This document shows, piece by piece, positions 18,514-28,009 of a stretch of DNA of 64,000 bases. The notes below the pieces were generated by a model, which saw only the letters and a list, made by a program, of their open reading frames with translations, was not told the origin of the DNA and searched no databases. The position numbers and the translations under genes are program-made. The stretch's first letter is position 1, and every line of letters begins with the position of its first letter. Source of the DNA: Nocardioides currus (lineage in GTDB: Bacteria > Actinomycetota > Actinomycetes > Propionibacteriales > Nocardioidaceae); NCBI RefSeq assembly GCF_003057875.1, contig NZ_PYXZ01000001.1, forward strand, positions 310,001-374,000. Direction: 5' to 3'.

Positions 18514-21500
18514 CAGAAGAGCTCTCCCTGCTCCGGCACGTTCTGGCCCTCGGCGCGGGCTCGGTCGTGGTTGAGCTCGAGCAGCCGATCGAGGATCTCA
18601 ACCCGCGCCGTCGGCGACACGGTCCACCGCTCCATCTGACGATATGTGTGGAACCCGTGGTCGAGCGCCACATCGTCCCAGCCGTACGCATCCATGGTGG
18701 CCTCATCCATTTCCGCGTGGATCTCTCGCATCCGATTCACGTCGGGCTCGCTCCGGACCGAAGGATCGTTGACCCGGTTGTAGAGACTCGTGAGACCGAT
18801 GTCGCAACGAATCATGGTCGCCTTACGGTCCTCGTGCAGTGCGATTCCGGCATCCGTCAGGCGGGCAGTAGCGACCGGCCGTGGATATGTTTCGAAGACG
18901 TCCGAGGGTGTGTAACGAACACGCGTCTCGAGAGTTGACCCATGCGTGATGGCCCAGAGCTGATGAGGGCTCGCTGACAAGATCGCGAGATCTGAGAAGG
19001 ACTGCGACGCGAAGACGCCGAGCGCATGGCTGAAGACCTGATTCTTCGCGACCAGCAAGGGCATGACTGGTTTGCTTACGAGAGCGATGACGATGACCTC
19101 GTCGAGCTCGGCTATGGCGCGACGCATTCCTCGCGCGAGCTCGGCGAACTGCCACCAGCGTTCCCGTCGCGCCGGCCGCTTATTGCTCTCCCGCTCGGGC
19201 TTCACCTTCTCAAGGGCGCGCCGGTAGGGGAGGCCAAATTCTTTGGCCTCATTCTCGCTACGGTCGTTGAAATCGATCACCCAGCGCGATGCTGACGCGT
19301 CCGGGCGCGAATTCAAGTCCTCCCCGTTGAGGTACGGGAACAGGACTTCAGAGTTCGCCGGCGACTCACGCATCCACGCCACCGCTTCGTTCGCTTCGAG
19401 GACGAAGCCCTTGCCGAGGACGATGCATCCCTGGAACGCGATACCCGCGTTCTCCCGCAGCCGACGCGGTGCGCCGTGAACCCGACCGGCCGGCTCGAGA
19501 AGCGTGGAAATCTGTCGAACTACGACATCGTCACATGTCCTGCTCACCGCGTTGCTTATCGGGCCGGCTGATCCCCAGACCGCCGAATACTCCAGTTTTG
19601 CACTTGATGCCGGCCACGGCCTTGAGCGGATGGCACGAATGATGGTCAAACCCTTCGCCGCTACCGAGTCGAGGCCTACAGCTCGTGTGTCCCCCTGCGC
19701 AAGGGTGTTTGTTGCGATGAGTCCAAGGGAAGCTTGGCCGTTCAACGAGGCTGCGGCTCGAAGCAGGAAATATGCGACCAGATCGGCACTGCCGCGCAGC
19801 CCGCCCGCCACGGCGTTGATGAGCCAGTCGCGCATGTTCGCGCCCAGCGCCCCAGTGAGCTTCTGGCCTCCGAGGAACGGCGGATTGCCAATTACTGCAT
19901 CGAATCCGGCACGCTCAACAAACACATCCGGCGCCTCAACTGCCCAGTGGATGGGCCTCCAGCGTTCGTAGTCTGTGTCCACCGCTGGCCTTAGCCCAAT
20001 GTCGATGCGTCGATCGATTTTGGCACGCTCGCCTTCGGATCGGTCGAGCGGGAATGCCTCTGAAAGCTCCAAACTCAAGACATTGTAGGCATCGTCGAGT
20101 TGAGCACCGGGGGTTGCGCCGAGCGGCAGTCCGGCGGCGACGATGCCGTCGGAGACGAGCCGTAGATCGGCCGTCGCCTGCCTCAATTGCTCAAGCAAAG
20201 CGTTCTTTCCGCGCGTCGAACGCATCGGGTCGCGCTCCTCAACCGGTGAGGCAAGTTGCCTGCGTAGACGCGTTGCCTCAGCGATCTTGCCGTCAACGTC
20301 AATCAGAAGCTGGGTATCCATCCGCTTCGGGTCGGGATAGAGGTGGAGATACCGAAGCTGGTCGAGGTCTGTCATGCCGAGCAGGGAGTTTCCACAGAAG
20401 ATCTTGTCGTCGACGAACGAGAACGGCTTGGTCTTGTCCATCGACACCAGCCATAGCGAGAGCTTGCACATCTCGACGGCCATCGGGTTGATGTCTGCGC
20501 CGTAAAGACAGCGAGCGATGACCTCGCGGATCGCTTGATCCTTCACTCGCTGCGGATCGGCAATCTGGTGCGGGTCGAGGCGCCCTTCGGCAGTCCAGGC
20601 CTCGGCGACGCGGTCGGCGAGGTAGCGGGCTGCCGCTACGAGAAACGCGCCGGATCCCGCCGCGATGTCGGCGACCTTGAGGTCGAGGATCGCGCTACTG
20701 GACTTCAGCCGCCATGCGTTCTCGTCGTTGGTCTGCAGCGGCCCGGGTTCGTAGACCAGCGGCTGAAGGGCGTGCAGCACGACCTCCTCAGCGAGTGAGC
20801 GAGGCGTGTAGTGAGCGCCTGCGTTCTTGCGTGACGGGGTCTCGACCACGACCAGTCCACCGACCGGGATGACAAGCGGGATGCCGCGGAGGTCTCGACG
20901 GATGAATCTGCTCCAGTCGACGAGGAAGCCGAGCAGTTCCTCGTCGCCTCCGGCGACCGGGGTGAGCAATCGTCGCGCGTCTGCTTCGTCGGCGGAATCG
21001 AGCTCGGCGTCGTAGAGCTTCGCGAGCTTCGCTGCGGTCAGCGGCGTCGCTGCGGGCTGATCGTTCTTGATCCACTCGCGGAGCGCGGTGGCGAAGCTCT
21101 TTCCGTCCGAGCTGTCGTCGTACAGGCGCTGGAGGGTGCCTTCGTCGATCTCCGGCTCCTCGCCGGGCTTGCCGACCAGGCCGATGATCACGTCGTCCTC
21201 GACCACCGCACAGGAGTAGCCGAGCAGTCCTTCGTAGATGTAGCCGATCTGCTCGACGTCGATGTCGCGGAAGGAGACGCGACGCTGTTCACTCTTCACG
21301 GTCACCGTTTGCACGGATTCGAGGACGTGCAGCATGACCCGGTCGGAGACCTCGAGGCGTAGCCGGCCGCGCTCGTCGGTGGCGTGCAGCCAGGGGAAGC
21401 GTTCGGGATCCAGCAGCGACCCGCCGTACGCCGGCATTCGCATCTCGTCGTAGTTGACACCGCCGTACAGCGCCTGGCTGACGGCCAGGAGTCGGTGCCA

Positions 21501-22544
21501 GGCATCGAAGGATTCGTCAAGCGGTTCCTCACCCTGAGCGGCTTGCCGCTTCAGGTCCGACAGGAGGTCGCGAATGGCGTACGAGTCCCAGTAGAGCTGC
21601 TCCGTCGGGAGCATCTCGCGCTCCTCGGCGAAGAGCAGAAACACGACCCGCATCATCACCGTCACGGCGGCCTGATAGATCTCATCCGGATCCTCTGCTA
21701 GAGGATCGGGATCGCCTTGCCGGCCCGCGGCGAGCCTGGCTTCGGAGAACGACTGGACGAGGAGCTCGACCGAGCGACGTACCTGCGTGCCGAGCGCTTC
21801 GGTGATCTCCTCGGCCTCGAGCTCGCTGCGTTCGAAGAGCCGCGGCAGTCGCTGATCGGGGTCCTTGGCGCGGTACCGCCGTTGGTCGAGCAGGGTCAGG
21901 AATGCGTCGCGCAGCAGTGGTTCTTCGGCCCAGGTGAGGGCGTTGACCATGCCGGAGCCGGTCGGCTTGCCGTCCTTGGCCCATACGATGGCCCACCATT
22001 GGCCGTCGGTGACGACGCCGACCTCTACATGGGACTTGCGCAGAAGCATCGCCATTCGGTCGATCTCGGTGGCGGCCCATCCATCCAGGCCTGTCTCGCG
22101 CAGGCTGGTGGTCGGCTCTACGACGAGGAACAATGCAGCGTAGTCGGCGTCGCGGCCCTTCAGGGCGCCGCTCGGGCGAACGGCCACCTGTTCGCCCGGC
22201 GAGCGGATCTCGAATGTCGCGGGAAGGTCGTCGGCAGTGTGGCGGAGTCCGTTCCAGCCGGCGAGGTCGTCGAGGACGGTGTCGACCCAGGCGTTCCTCA
22301 CCTCGGCGTACCGCTCCAGGGCATCTGGCGTCCGGTCCGCGAGTGCAAAGTCGTCCACCTCGCGCTGCCAGGTGACAAAGGCTTGCTTGAAGGTGACCAT
22401 TCTGTCGTCGGCGTCGCCGAGGCGGTCGACGCCGTCACGCCAGATGTCCTTGACGACTGGGAGCGCGAGGAACGGTCCTTCGGTCTCGACCTGAGCCAGC
22501 CAGTCCTCGTGCAGCTCTGCCACCGAGCGAGTACGGCGCGTCAT
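18513..22544 (-). CDS. drmMI: DISARM adenine-N6 methyltransferase DrmMI
   Basis: The 1343-residue protein is the class 1 DISARM methylase that marks host DNA. The N-terminal 600 residues resemble the large helical regions of Eco57I-like enzymes. Motif I is VADIAAGSGAFLVAAARYL (about 622-640) and motif IV is VIGNPPFLGG (about 884), the NPPF signature of adenine methylation. Residues from about 900 to 1230 are the probable target-recognition region. That stretch (roughly 18800-20100) is visibly richer in A/T than the rest of the operon. No PD-(D/E)xK motif was found. The start overlaps the drmD stop by ATGA, and the end overlaps drmA. Confidence 0.93.
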   Translation of the reverse strand: MTRRTRSVAELHEDWLAQVETEGPFLALPVVKDIWRDGVDRLGDADDRMVTFKQAFVTWQREVDDFALADRTPDALERYAEVRNAWVDTVLDDLAGWNGLRHTADDLPATFEIRSPGEQVAVRPSGALKGRDADYAALFLVVEPTTSLRETGLDGWAATEIDRMAMLLRKSHVEVGVVTDGQWWAIVWAKDGKPTGSGMVNALTWAEEPLLRDAFLTLLDQRRYRAKDPDQRLPRLFERSELEAEEITEALGTQVRRSVELLVQSFSEARLAAGRQGDPDPLAEDPDEIYQAAVTVMMRVVFLLFAEEREMLPTEQLYWDSYAIRDLLSDLKRQAAQGEEPLDESFDAWHRLLAVSQALYGGVNYDEMRMPAYGGSLLDPERFPWLHATDERGRLRLEVSDRVMLHVLESVQTVTVKSEQRRVSFRDIDVEQIGYIYEGLLGYSCAVVEDDVIIGLVGKPGEEPEIDEGTLQRLYDDSSDGKSFATALREWIKNDQPAATPLTAAKLAKLYDAELDSADEADARRLLTPVAGGDEELLGFLVDWSRFIRRDLRGIPLVIPVGGLVVVETPSRKNAGAHYTPRSLAEEVVLHALQPLVYEPGPLQTNDENAWRLKSSSAILDLKVADIAAGSGAFLVAAARYLADRVAEAWTAEGRLDPHQIADPQRVKDQAIREVIARCLYGADINPMAVEMCKLSLWLVSMDKTKPFSFVDDKIFCGNSLLGMTDLDQLRYLHLYPDPKRMDTQLLIDVDGKIAEATRLRRQLASPVEERDPMRSTRGKNALLEQLRQATADLRLVSDGIVAAGLPLGATPGAQLDDAYNVLSLELSEAFPLDRSEGERAKIDRRIDIGLRPAVDTDYERWRPIHWAVEAPDVFVERAGFDAVIGNPPFLGGQKLTGALGANMRDWLINAVAGGLRGSADLVAYFLLRAAASLNGQASLGLIATNTLAQGDTRAVGLDSVAAKGLTIIRAIRSRPWPASSAKLEYSAVWGSAGPISNAVSRTCDDVVVRQISTLLEPAGRVHGAPRRLRENAGIAFQGCIVLGKGFVLEANEAVAWMRESPANSEVLFPYLNGEDLNSRPDASASRWVIDFNDRSENEAKEFGLPYRRALEKVKPERESNKRPARRERWWQFAELARGMRRAIAELDEVIVIALVSKPVMPLLVAKNQVFSHALGVFASQSFSDLAILSASPHQLWAITHGSTLETRVRYTPSDVFETYPRPVATARLTDAGIALHEDRKATMIRCDIGLTSLYNRVNDPSVRSEPDVNRMREIHAEMDEATMDAYGWDDVALDHGFHTYRQMERWTVSPTARVEILDRLLELNHDRARAEGQNVPEQGELF

Positions 22545-25500
22545 CGGATGTTCATCCCCTTGTCCACGTCATCGGGTGACAGCGCGAAGATCACAGCGGC
22601 TGGGAACTCCCACGCGCGCACGTCTTCGTAGCGGCCGGCGACGGCCGCCAGCTCGCGGTTACGCTCATCGTCGAGTGCGTCGATTCGGCGGCGGATCTCC
22701 CGGAGATCGCGCTCGCACTGTCGGCGCTCGTCTTCGAAGAGGCCGAACTGCGGATCCGCGTCGATCTGCTCGGCTTCCCTCAGGGCGTCGCGCAGCGTGT
22801 CAGCGAAGCGGTCGAAGATGTCTCCCACGCGTGTCTCATCAGCCTCCCGGCGGCTTCGGAGAAGGTCCGCCACCTCTCGCCGGCGCCGTTCGGCTCGGTC
22901 ACGGATCGCGTCCTCGACGCGCTGACTGATGCCGTCCTCGGAGTTCCACGCCTCGGCGAGCTGCCGGGCGATCGACGTGGACACAGGGCGGATGCCGTCA
23001 GTGTCGAGGGCCTGTTCGAGCAGCTCTTCCGCGCGGTGCTCGCCGACTGCCTGGCGGCGCGCGAGGCGGGTGCCGGCGAGGAATACCTCTTCGTGGAGCC
23101 TCAGACCTGCGCGTCCGACGAGTACCAGCCGAGTGACCGCGACAGCGAAGGATTCGTCGAGATCCGGCACGACCATCGCGCTGACCCGCTGGAGCGAGCG
23201 CTCACCGCCCCAGAGTGCCGAGCGCAGGCGCCGAGTGGATCTCTGGAGGAGTTGGCTCCCCAGGTGCATGTAGGCCACATCCGGGTCGTCCACCAGAACC
23301 CGAGGGTCAAAGGCGATCGGCTTGAGATGGTCTGGGGCGAGCCGATTGGTGAGCTCTCGCGTGACCGGCTCCCAGCTCGTGTCGAGAGCAGGCAGCCTGA
23401 ACACGGGAACATCCGTGTCCTCCGAACCCTCCAGGGTCAGCGGTGGGAACTGGTTGAGCTCGAAGGCCGTCTCGACGACGCGCTGGAGGTTGGAGGGGCG
23501 GAGGTGCAGCTTGTCGCGACTCTCGGCAAGTCTTGCTTCGAGCTGAGTCAGCTCCGCGTTGAGCATTCGCTCGCCCTGCATCATCCCGGTGATCGGGTCC
23601 TTCTCAGCCTTCGGCTTGCTCGGTCTGACGTCGATACCACCGAGCTGGCGCTGGATGTCGGGCGCGATGATCTCGTTGGCCGAGCCGAGGTCGTGCATGA
23701 TCTGGGCGACCTTGGCTGCGACCCGGCCCAGCATCTCGGTGTCCTGGGCCAGGGCGCCTCCGGCGGTGACACGCGGGACGAAGTGGCGTACCTGCGGCGG
23801 CTGGTTCTGTCCGTAACGATCGATCCGCCCGATCCGTTGCTCGAGACGGTTCGGGTTGAACGGGATGTCGAAGTTGACGAGTCGGTGACAGTGGCGCTGG
23901 AGGTCGATGCCCTCTCCGGCCGCATCTGTGGCGAGGAGCACGCGGACGGAGGTCTTCGAAGGAGATTCGTTGAAGCGTGCCCGGACGAGCTCACGTGTCT
24001 CGGCGTCGGTGCTCCCGTCGATCACCTCGACGCGGGCGTTGTCGTAGCCCTGCTGCCGCAGGATGTTCCTGATCCACTCCAGCGTGTCGACGTACTCGGT
24101 GAAGACCACCATGCGCTCGTTGCCCCAATCGCCGGTCGGACGGAGCTGGCCCTCGAGATGACCGATCAGTGCCTCCAGTCGACTGTCGGGTCGCGCGTCG
24201 TACTGGTGACCCCACTCGCTGAGCCAGTCCAGGTCCGCCAGGTCCTCCTCGCTGAGCGCCGGCATCGAGCTCTTGGTCTGTTCGAGCGCCTGGAGCTCGG
24301 GCTGGTCGGCCTTGCCCTCCTCGAGGTCGTCGGCGGCGAACCCCAGGATCTCGTCGTACTCGGCATCGAAGTCGACGTTCAACCCGCGTGTTCGCGTGGC
24401 CTTGTACACATCGATCGTGCGCGCGAACGCCACCGGGGATGAGACGAACCGCTTCTTGAGGAGAAGCGTCGCCATGTCCTTCGCGTGCTTGCTTCCGCCG
24501 TGGCGAGCGACCGCTGCGTCACGACGCTTCGTGAAAGCAAGCAGTCGCTCGTAGGCCTCGGACTCGTCGTCGCTCGGGTCGTAGGGCAGTGGCAGGACTT
24601 CTCGCTCCTGGAATCCCTTGGCCTCACGGAGATCACGCTTCAGGCGCCGTACCGCTACCTCACTCAGCGCTTGTGGATCGATCTTGCTGCTCCGCACGAA
24701 TCGCTGAGGGTCGATCATCTCGAGGAGCGCGGCAAATGACTCCGTGTATCCGTTGTGCGGCGTAGCTGAGAGGAACAACCGGTGCTCTGCTCGCTCGGCC
24801 AGCTCGCGCACTGCGCGTGTTCGCTGGGAGTCGACCGCGTAACCACGACGCTCGCGCCCGACATTGTCTGTGCGAGAGGGGCTGCTCGGTGCGACGTGGT
24901 GAGCCTCGTCCACGACCAGGATGTCGAAGGCAAAACGGTTGTCGTTGGCACCGAAGGCATCGCGGAGCTGTCGCTGGGCTCGCTGACCGGGTAACCACGC
25001 CATCGACACGATGATGCGCGGGAACAGGGTGAACGGATTGGCGTGGATGCCGTGCGTGCGACGCACTTGCTTCATGGTCTCGGAGTTGACTACTTCGAAG
25101 TGGAGGCCGAACTTCTGGTCCATCTCGTCTTGCCACTTCAGCTGGAGGCCCGCCGGACAGACGATGATCGCGGTGCGCGCACGATGACGCAGGAACAACT
25201 CCTGGATCACCAGGCCGGCCTCAATCGTCTTTCCGAGGCCGACGTCATCGGCCAACAGGAGGTTGGCACGGGGGTTGGCCAGGGCGCGCTTGAGGGGCTC
25301 TAGCTGGTAGGCCTCGACGTTGGCGCCCGAGTGGAACGGAGCCTGCACCGTCTGATCGTCGGCGCTGGTAATCGCTCCCCACCTGAGCGCGTCCACGAAA
25401 GCCGCGAGCTTGTTGGGATCGTCGAATCGCTCGGGATCGATTTTTTCGGGGAGGCCCCGGTGGGCGCTTGCGCTGCGTCCCGGCTCGAGCTCCCACACCA

Positions 25501-25714
25501 CTCTGAGCTCGTGTCCTAGGCGATCGTCCTCGACCGATTGCAGGCTCACAGCATGCTGAAGCTGCTGGACGGCATCGTCCGCACTGCTGCGCGTCAGACC
25601 CTGCTGCGTCACGTCCGTCACGGCCCAGTTAGCGCCACGGACTGTCACGATCTGCCCGATCTCCGGAACTGCTGCGACCGTCCCCCGACGGGCTTCCTCT
25701 TCGACCCCTGTCAC
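22541..25714 (-). CDS. drmD: DISARM SNF2-like helicase DrmD
   Basis: The 1057-residue protein begins at GTG 25714, the only start found in the open frame. SNF2/RapA-type motifs are LLLADDVGLGKTIEAGLV (about 153), VVDEAHHVAP (about 267), FLSATPHNGY, VFTEYVDTLEWI, TDAAGEGIDLQ and NPNRLEQRIGRIDRYGQ. The C-terminal 200 residues are charged and helical and probably form a coiled coil (many Arg/Glu, ending near AAVIFALSPDDVDKGMNIR). DrmD marks class 1 DISARM. It is the first gene of the minus-strand operon drmD-drmMI-drmA-drmB-drmC-C5MTase-vsr. Its promoter must lie in 25715-25914, which it shares with the divergent reverse transcriptase gene. Confidence 0.94.
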   Translation of the reverse strand: MTGVEEEARRGTVAAVPEIGQIVTVRGANWAVTDVTQQGLTRSSADDAVQQLQHAVSLQSVEDDRLGHELRVVWELEPGRSASAHRGLPEKIDPERFDDPNKLAAFVDALRWGAITSADDQTVQAPFHSGANVEAYQLEPLKRALANPRANLLLADDVGLGKTIEAGLVIQELFLRHRARTAIIVCPAGLQLKWQDEMDQKFGLHFEVVNSETMKQVRRTHGIHANPFTLFPRIIVSMAWLPGQRAQRQLRDAFGANDNRFAFDILVVDEAHHVAPSSPSRTDNVGRERRGYAVDSQRTRAVRELAERAEHRLFLSATPHNGYTESFAALLEMIDPQRFVRSSKIDPQALSEVAVRRLKRDLREAKGFQEREVLPLPYDPSDDESEAYERLLAFTKRRDAAVARHGGSKHAKDMATLLLKKRFVSSPVAFARTIDVYKATRTRGLNVDFDAEYDEILGFAADDLEEGKADQPELQALEQTKSSMPALSEEDLADLDWLSEWGHQYDARPDSRLEALIGHLEGQLRPTGDWGNERMVVFTEYVDTLEWIRNILRQQGYDNARVEVIDGSTDAETRELVRARFNESPSKTSVRVLLATDAAGEGIDLQRHCHRLVNFDIPFNPNRLEQRIGRIDRYGQNQPPQVRHFVPRVTAGGALAQDTEMLGRVAAKVAQIMHDLGSANEIIAPDIQRQLGGIDVRPSKPKAEKDPITGMMQGERMLNAELTQLEARLAESRDKLHLRPSNLQRVVETAFELNQFPPLTLEGSEDTDVPVFRLPALDTSWEPVTRELTNRLAPDHLKPIAFDPRVLVDDPDVAYMHLGSQLLQRSTRRLRSALWGGERSLQRVSAMVVPDLDESFAVAVTRLVLVGRAGLRLHEEVFLAGTRLARRQAVGEHRAEELLEQALDTDGIRPVSTSIARQLAEAWNSEDGISQRVEDAIRDRAERRRREVADLLRSRREADETRVGDIFDRFADTLRDALREAEQIDADPQFGLFEDERRQCERDLREIRRRIDALDDERNRELAAVAGRYEDVRAWEFPAAVIFALSPDDVDKGMNIR

Positions 25715-25782
25715 GGGATGACCCTATCCAGAGGGAACGACAGCGTCAGGGAGTTCCGGACAGACGGGAGTGTTCGGCGATG

Positions 25783-25895
25783 GTCCGCCGCCATGGTCGG
25801 ACTATTCTTTCGTTCAGAGACGGCGGGACTCCAGAAACTCATGCCTCTGCATGAGCCGGTCTCCGCCACCGCGGATGCCTCCGACTGATCGGAGG
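25783..25895 (+). ncRNA. Candidate structured RNA upstream of reverse transcriptase
   Basis: Three stem-loops lie in 113 bases just before the RT gene. The first is GTCCG (25783-25787) with CGGAC (25798-25802). The second is a two-part hairpin, CTCATGC (25838-25844) with GCATGAG (25849-25855) over a four-base loop, enclosed by GAGACGG (25817-25823) with CC plus GTCTC (25856-25863, one bulge). The third is CCTCCGA (25878-25884) with TCGGAGG (25889-25895). Retrons encode their msr-msd RNA at this position. I could not find a convincing a1/a2 repeat pair, and the third hairpin also contains a Shine-Dalgarno-like GGAGG, so it could instead be a translational control element. Confidence 0.4.
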
Positions 25896-25914
25896 TAGGA
25901 AAGATCGGGAGTGC

Positions 25915-27930
25915 GTGGTCGCGACTGCGTCCAAGAACGAAGGTGGGGACCGCCGTCTCCTCGGACCCACCCCATGGCTCACACGCGTACTGGGTCAACA
26001 CGATGTCGCCTACGTGCGCGACGTGCTGGCCCGTCGACGATCGCCCTATCGACAGTTCGCGATCCCCAAGCGCGCCGGAGGCATGAGAGTCATCCATGCA
26101 CCGGAGCCCGAACTGCAGATCCTGCTGCGTCGGGTCTTGAGAACGGCGCTCGATCAGCTGCCTCAGCATCCGATGGCCTTCGCTTATCGAAACCGGACTT
26201 CGATCGTCGAGTGTGCTCACGTCCATCTGAGGGCAGACACCGTGATCCGTCTCGACATCGCGGACTTCTTCACCTCGGTCCGCGAGCGCTACGTCTTCGA
26301 GGCCCTCATGGCGCTGACTGACGATGAATGGCTGCCGCTAGGCAGACCCTCTCGACTGGCGGCACATGAGATGGCTCGTCTTACGACGGTGACTCCCGAT
26401 GACTCGGGCGCATGGCTGAACCGTGGCACCGGGACGCTGACCGTGGACGATCGAGCACGGCCCAGGTCGTACCCCTACAAGGGACAGCGCGAAGGGTTTT
26501 TGCCGCAAGGGGCGCCCACGAGTGGCGCGATATCAAATCTCGTCATGCGTCCTGTGGACGAGGCGATCTTCCAGGTCGCTGAGAAGCTCGGCCTGCGGTA
26601 CACCCGCTACTCCGACGATCTCTACTTCTCCTCACGTCGCCGCGTTCTGCACCACACCGTGGACGCCCTGGTGAGCGGAGTTCGGCCGCCTCTCGCTGAG
26701 CTCGGACTCCACCTCAATGCACACAAGACTCGCGTGGCACGTGGCGGTGCGCGCCGGACGGTGCTGGGCATGCTGGTCGACGGGCACACGCTCCGTCTGC
26801 CACGAGAGCAGCATCGCAACATCGAATTGCATCTCCGGGGAGCGGACCGCCATGGGCTCGAGCACCACGCCGAGAGTCGAGGCTTCGATTCGGTCGAGAG
26901 TCTCGAAAGGCATGTGAGCGGACTCATCGGATGGGCGCAGCATGTCGAGCCGATGAAGGGTGCGACGTACCGCAGCCACTGGCACCGTACGAGATCGAGG
27001 AGTTCAGCCGCGGCTAACCCGCAGGTCGAACATGCGGATCCGACCGTTAGTGTCGATGACTCGGCGCGAGCCTCGATCGACCGCCTCCTCGCGCAGGGTC
27101 ATGCCTTCCGGCAGTCGAAGGACTACGCCGAATTCATCGGCTTCATCGGGCGGTTTCGCGGCTACTCCCCGTTCAACGCAGCGATGGTCAGGCTCCAGAA
27201 GCCCGGGTCACGCTTCGTCGCTACTGAGCAGAAGTGGCGTACGAAGTATCGACGAGTGATCCGCCCAGGGGGCCAGCCGCTCGTGATGCTGCGCCCGGGA
27301 GGGCCGTACATGGTCGTCTACGACGTGAGTGACACCGAAGCCCTGCCCGGAAGCAAGCCGCTGCCCCGGCACGTGACTGACCCGCTGGCCGCCGACTCGA
27401 GTCTGAACTCTGCGACCGTGGAGCGGCTCTGGAAGGTGACCATCGACAACGCGATCCGCCACGGGATCCGCGTGACGCTGGTCGACAACTCTCCCGCCCA
27501 CGCCGGCTCCGCGCGATGGAGTCGACTCGAAGGGCACGTCACACGGCCTGGGAAGAAGTCAGGGGCTACACCCGAGACGTATTCGCTGACGCACGAGATC
27601 GAAGTCAGTCGCAAGCTATCCGCCGTCGATCAGTATGTGACGCTCGTGCACGAACTCGCGCATATCTACTGCGGGCACCTGGGGACCCCAGACGTCGCCC
27701 TGTGGCCGTCGCGGCGAGGAGGCGTGGTCCGGGACGAGGTCGAAGCCGAATCCGTTGCATTCATCGTCATGTGCCGGCTCGACCCCCAGTTCACGATGGG
27801 CGACTACTTGCTGGGCTATTTGTCCAACTCCACCGAGATACCGGACGGCGTGAGTCTGCAGCGGATGATGCAGGTGGCCAGCGACATCATGCAGATGGGG
27901 CAGAGGCGCCTGAAAGCGGGCGAAATCTGA
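25915..27930 (+). CDS. Retron-like reverse transcriptase fused to ImmA/IrrE-type zinc peptidase
   Basis: This single 671-residue ORF has two parts. Residues about 40-360 are a reverse transcriptase: RLDIADFF (motif 3 aspartates at 114 and 117), QGAPTSGAISN (198-208) and RYSDDLYFS with the catalytic YxDD (232-235). Retron hallmarks are present in weak form: CAHVH at 100-104 where retrons have NAxxH, and VLG at 283-285 where they have VTG. Residues about 385-660 are a separate module: an ArdC-like N-terminal helix region (FIGFIGRFRGYSPFNAAMV), then VHELAHIYCGHLG with the zinc HExxH (579-583) and a downstream Glu-rich helix (VRDEVEAESVAF) for the third ligand. The GTG at 25915 is chosen because the frame opens there. 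RT-primed DNA could control the peptidase, but that is inference. Confidence 0.88.
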   Translation: MVATASKNEGGDRRLLGPTPWLTRVLGQHDVAYVRDVLARRRSPYRQFAIPKRAGGMRVIHAPEPELQILLRRVLRTALDQLPQHPMAFAYRNRTSIVECAHVHLRADTVIRLDIADFFTSVRERYVFEALMALTDDEWLPLGRPSRLAAHEMARLTTVTPDDSGAWLNRGTGTLTVDDRARPRSYPYKGQREGFLPQGAPTSGAISNLVMRPVDEAIFQVAEKLGLRYTRYSDDLYFSSRRRVLHHTVDALVSGVRPPLAELGLHLNAHKTRVARGGARRTVLGMLVDGHTLRLPREQHRNIELHLRGADRHGLEHHAESRGFDSVESLERHVSGLIGWAQHVEPMKGATYRSHWHRTRSRSSAAANPQVEHADPTVSVDDSARASIDRLLAQGHAFRQSKDYAEFIGFIGRFRGYSPFNAAMVRLQKPGSRFVATEQKWRTKYRRVIRPGGQPLVMLRPGGPYMVVYDVSDTEALPGSKPLPRHVTDPLAADSSLNSATVERLWKVTIDNAIRHGIRVTLVDNSPAHAGSARWSRLEGHVTRPGKKSGATPETYSLTHEIEVSRKLSAVDQYVTLVHELAHIYCGHLGTPDVALWPSRRGGVVRDEVEAESVAFIVMCRLDPQFTMGDYLLGYLSNSTEIPDGVSLQRMMQVASDIMQMGQRRLKAGEI

Positions 27931-28009
27931 TCTGGGCACCTAACAGCTGCGGAATCGCCGCGCGAGTCGGGGCCGCCGATGGCAGATCCAAGAAGCACTG
28001 TGCACGCAC

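Noticed and set aside
25915-27930. Group II intron or diversity-generating RT
   Set aside because: No maturase or HNH domain and no template/variable repeat pair is seen; motif details fit retron-like RTs better.
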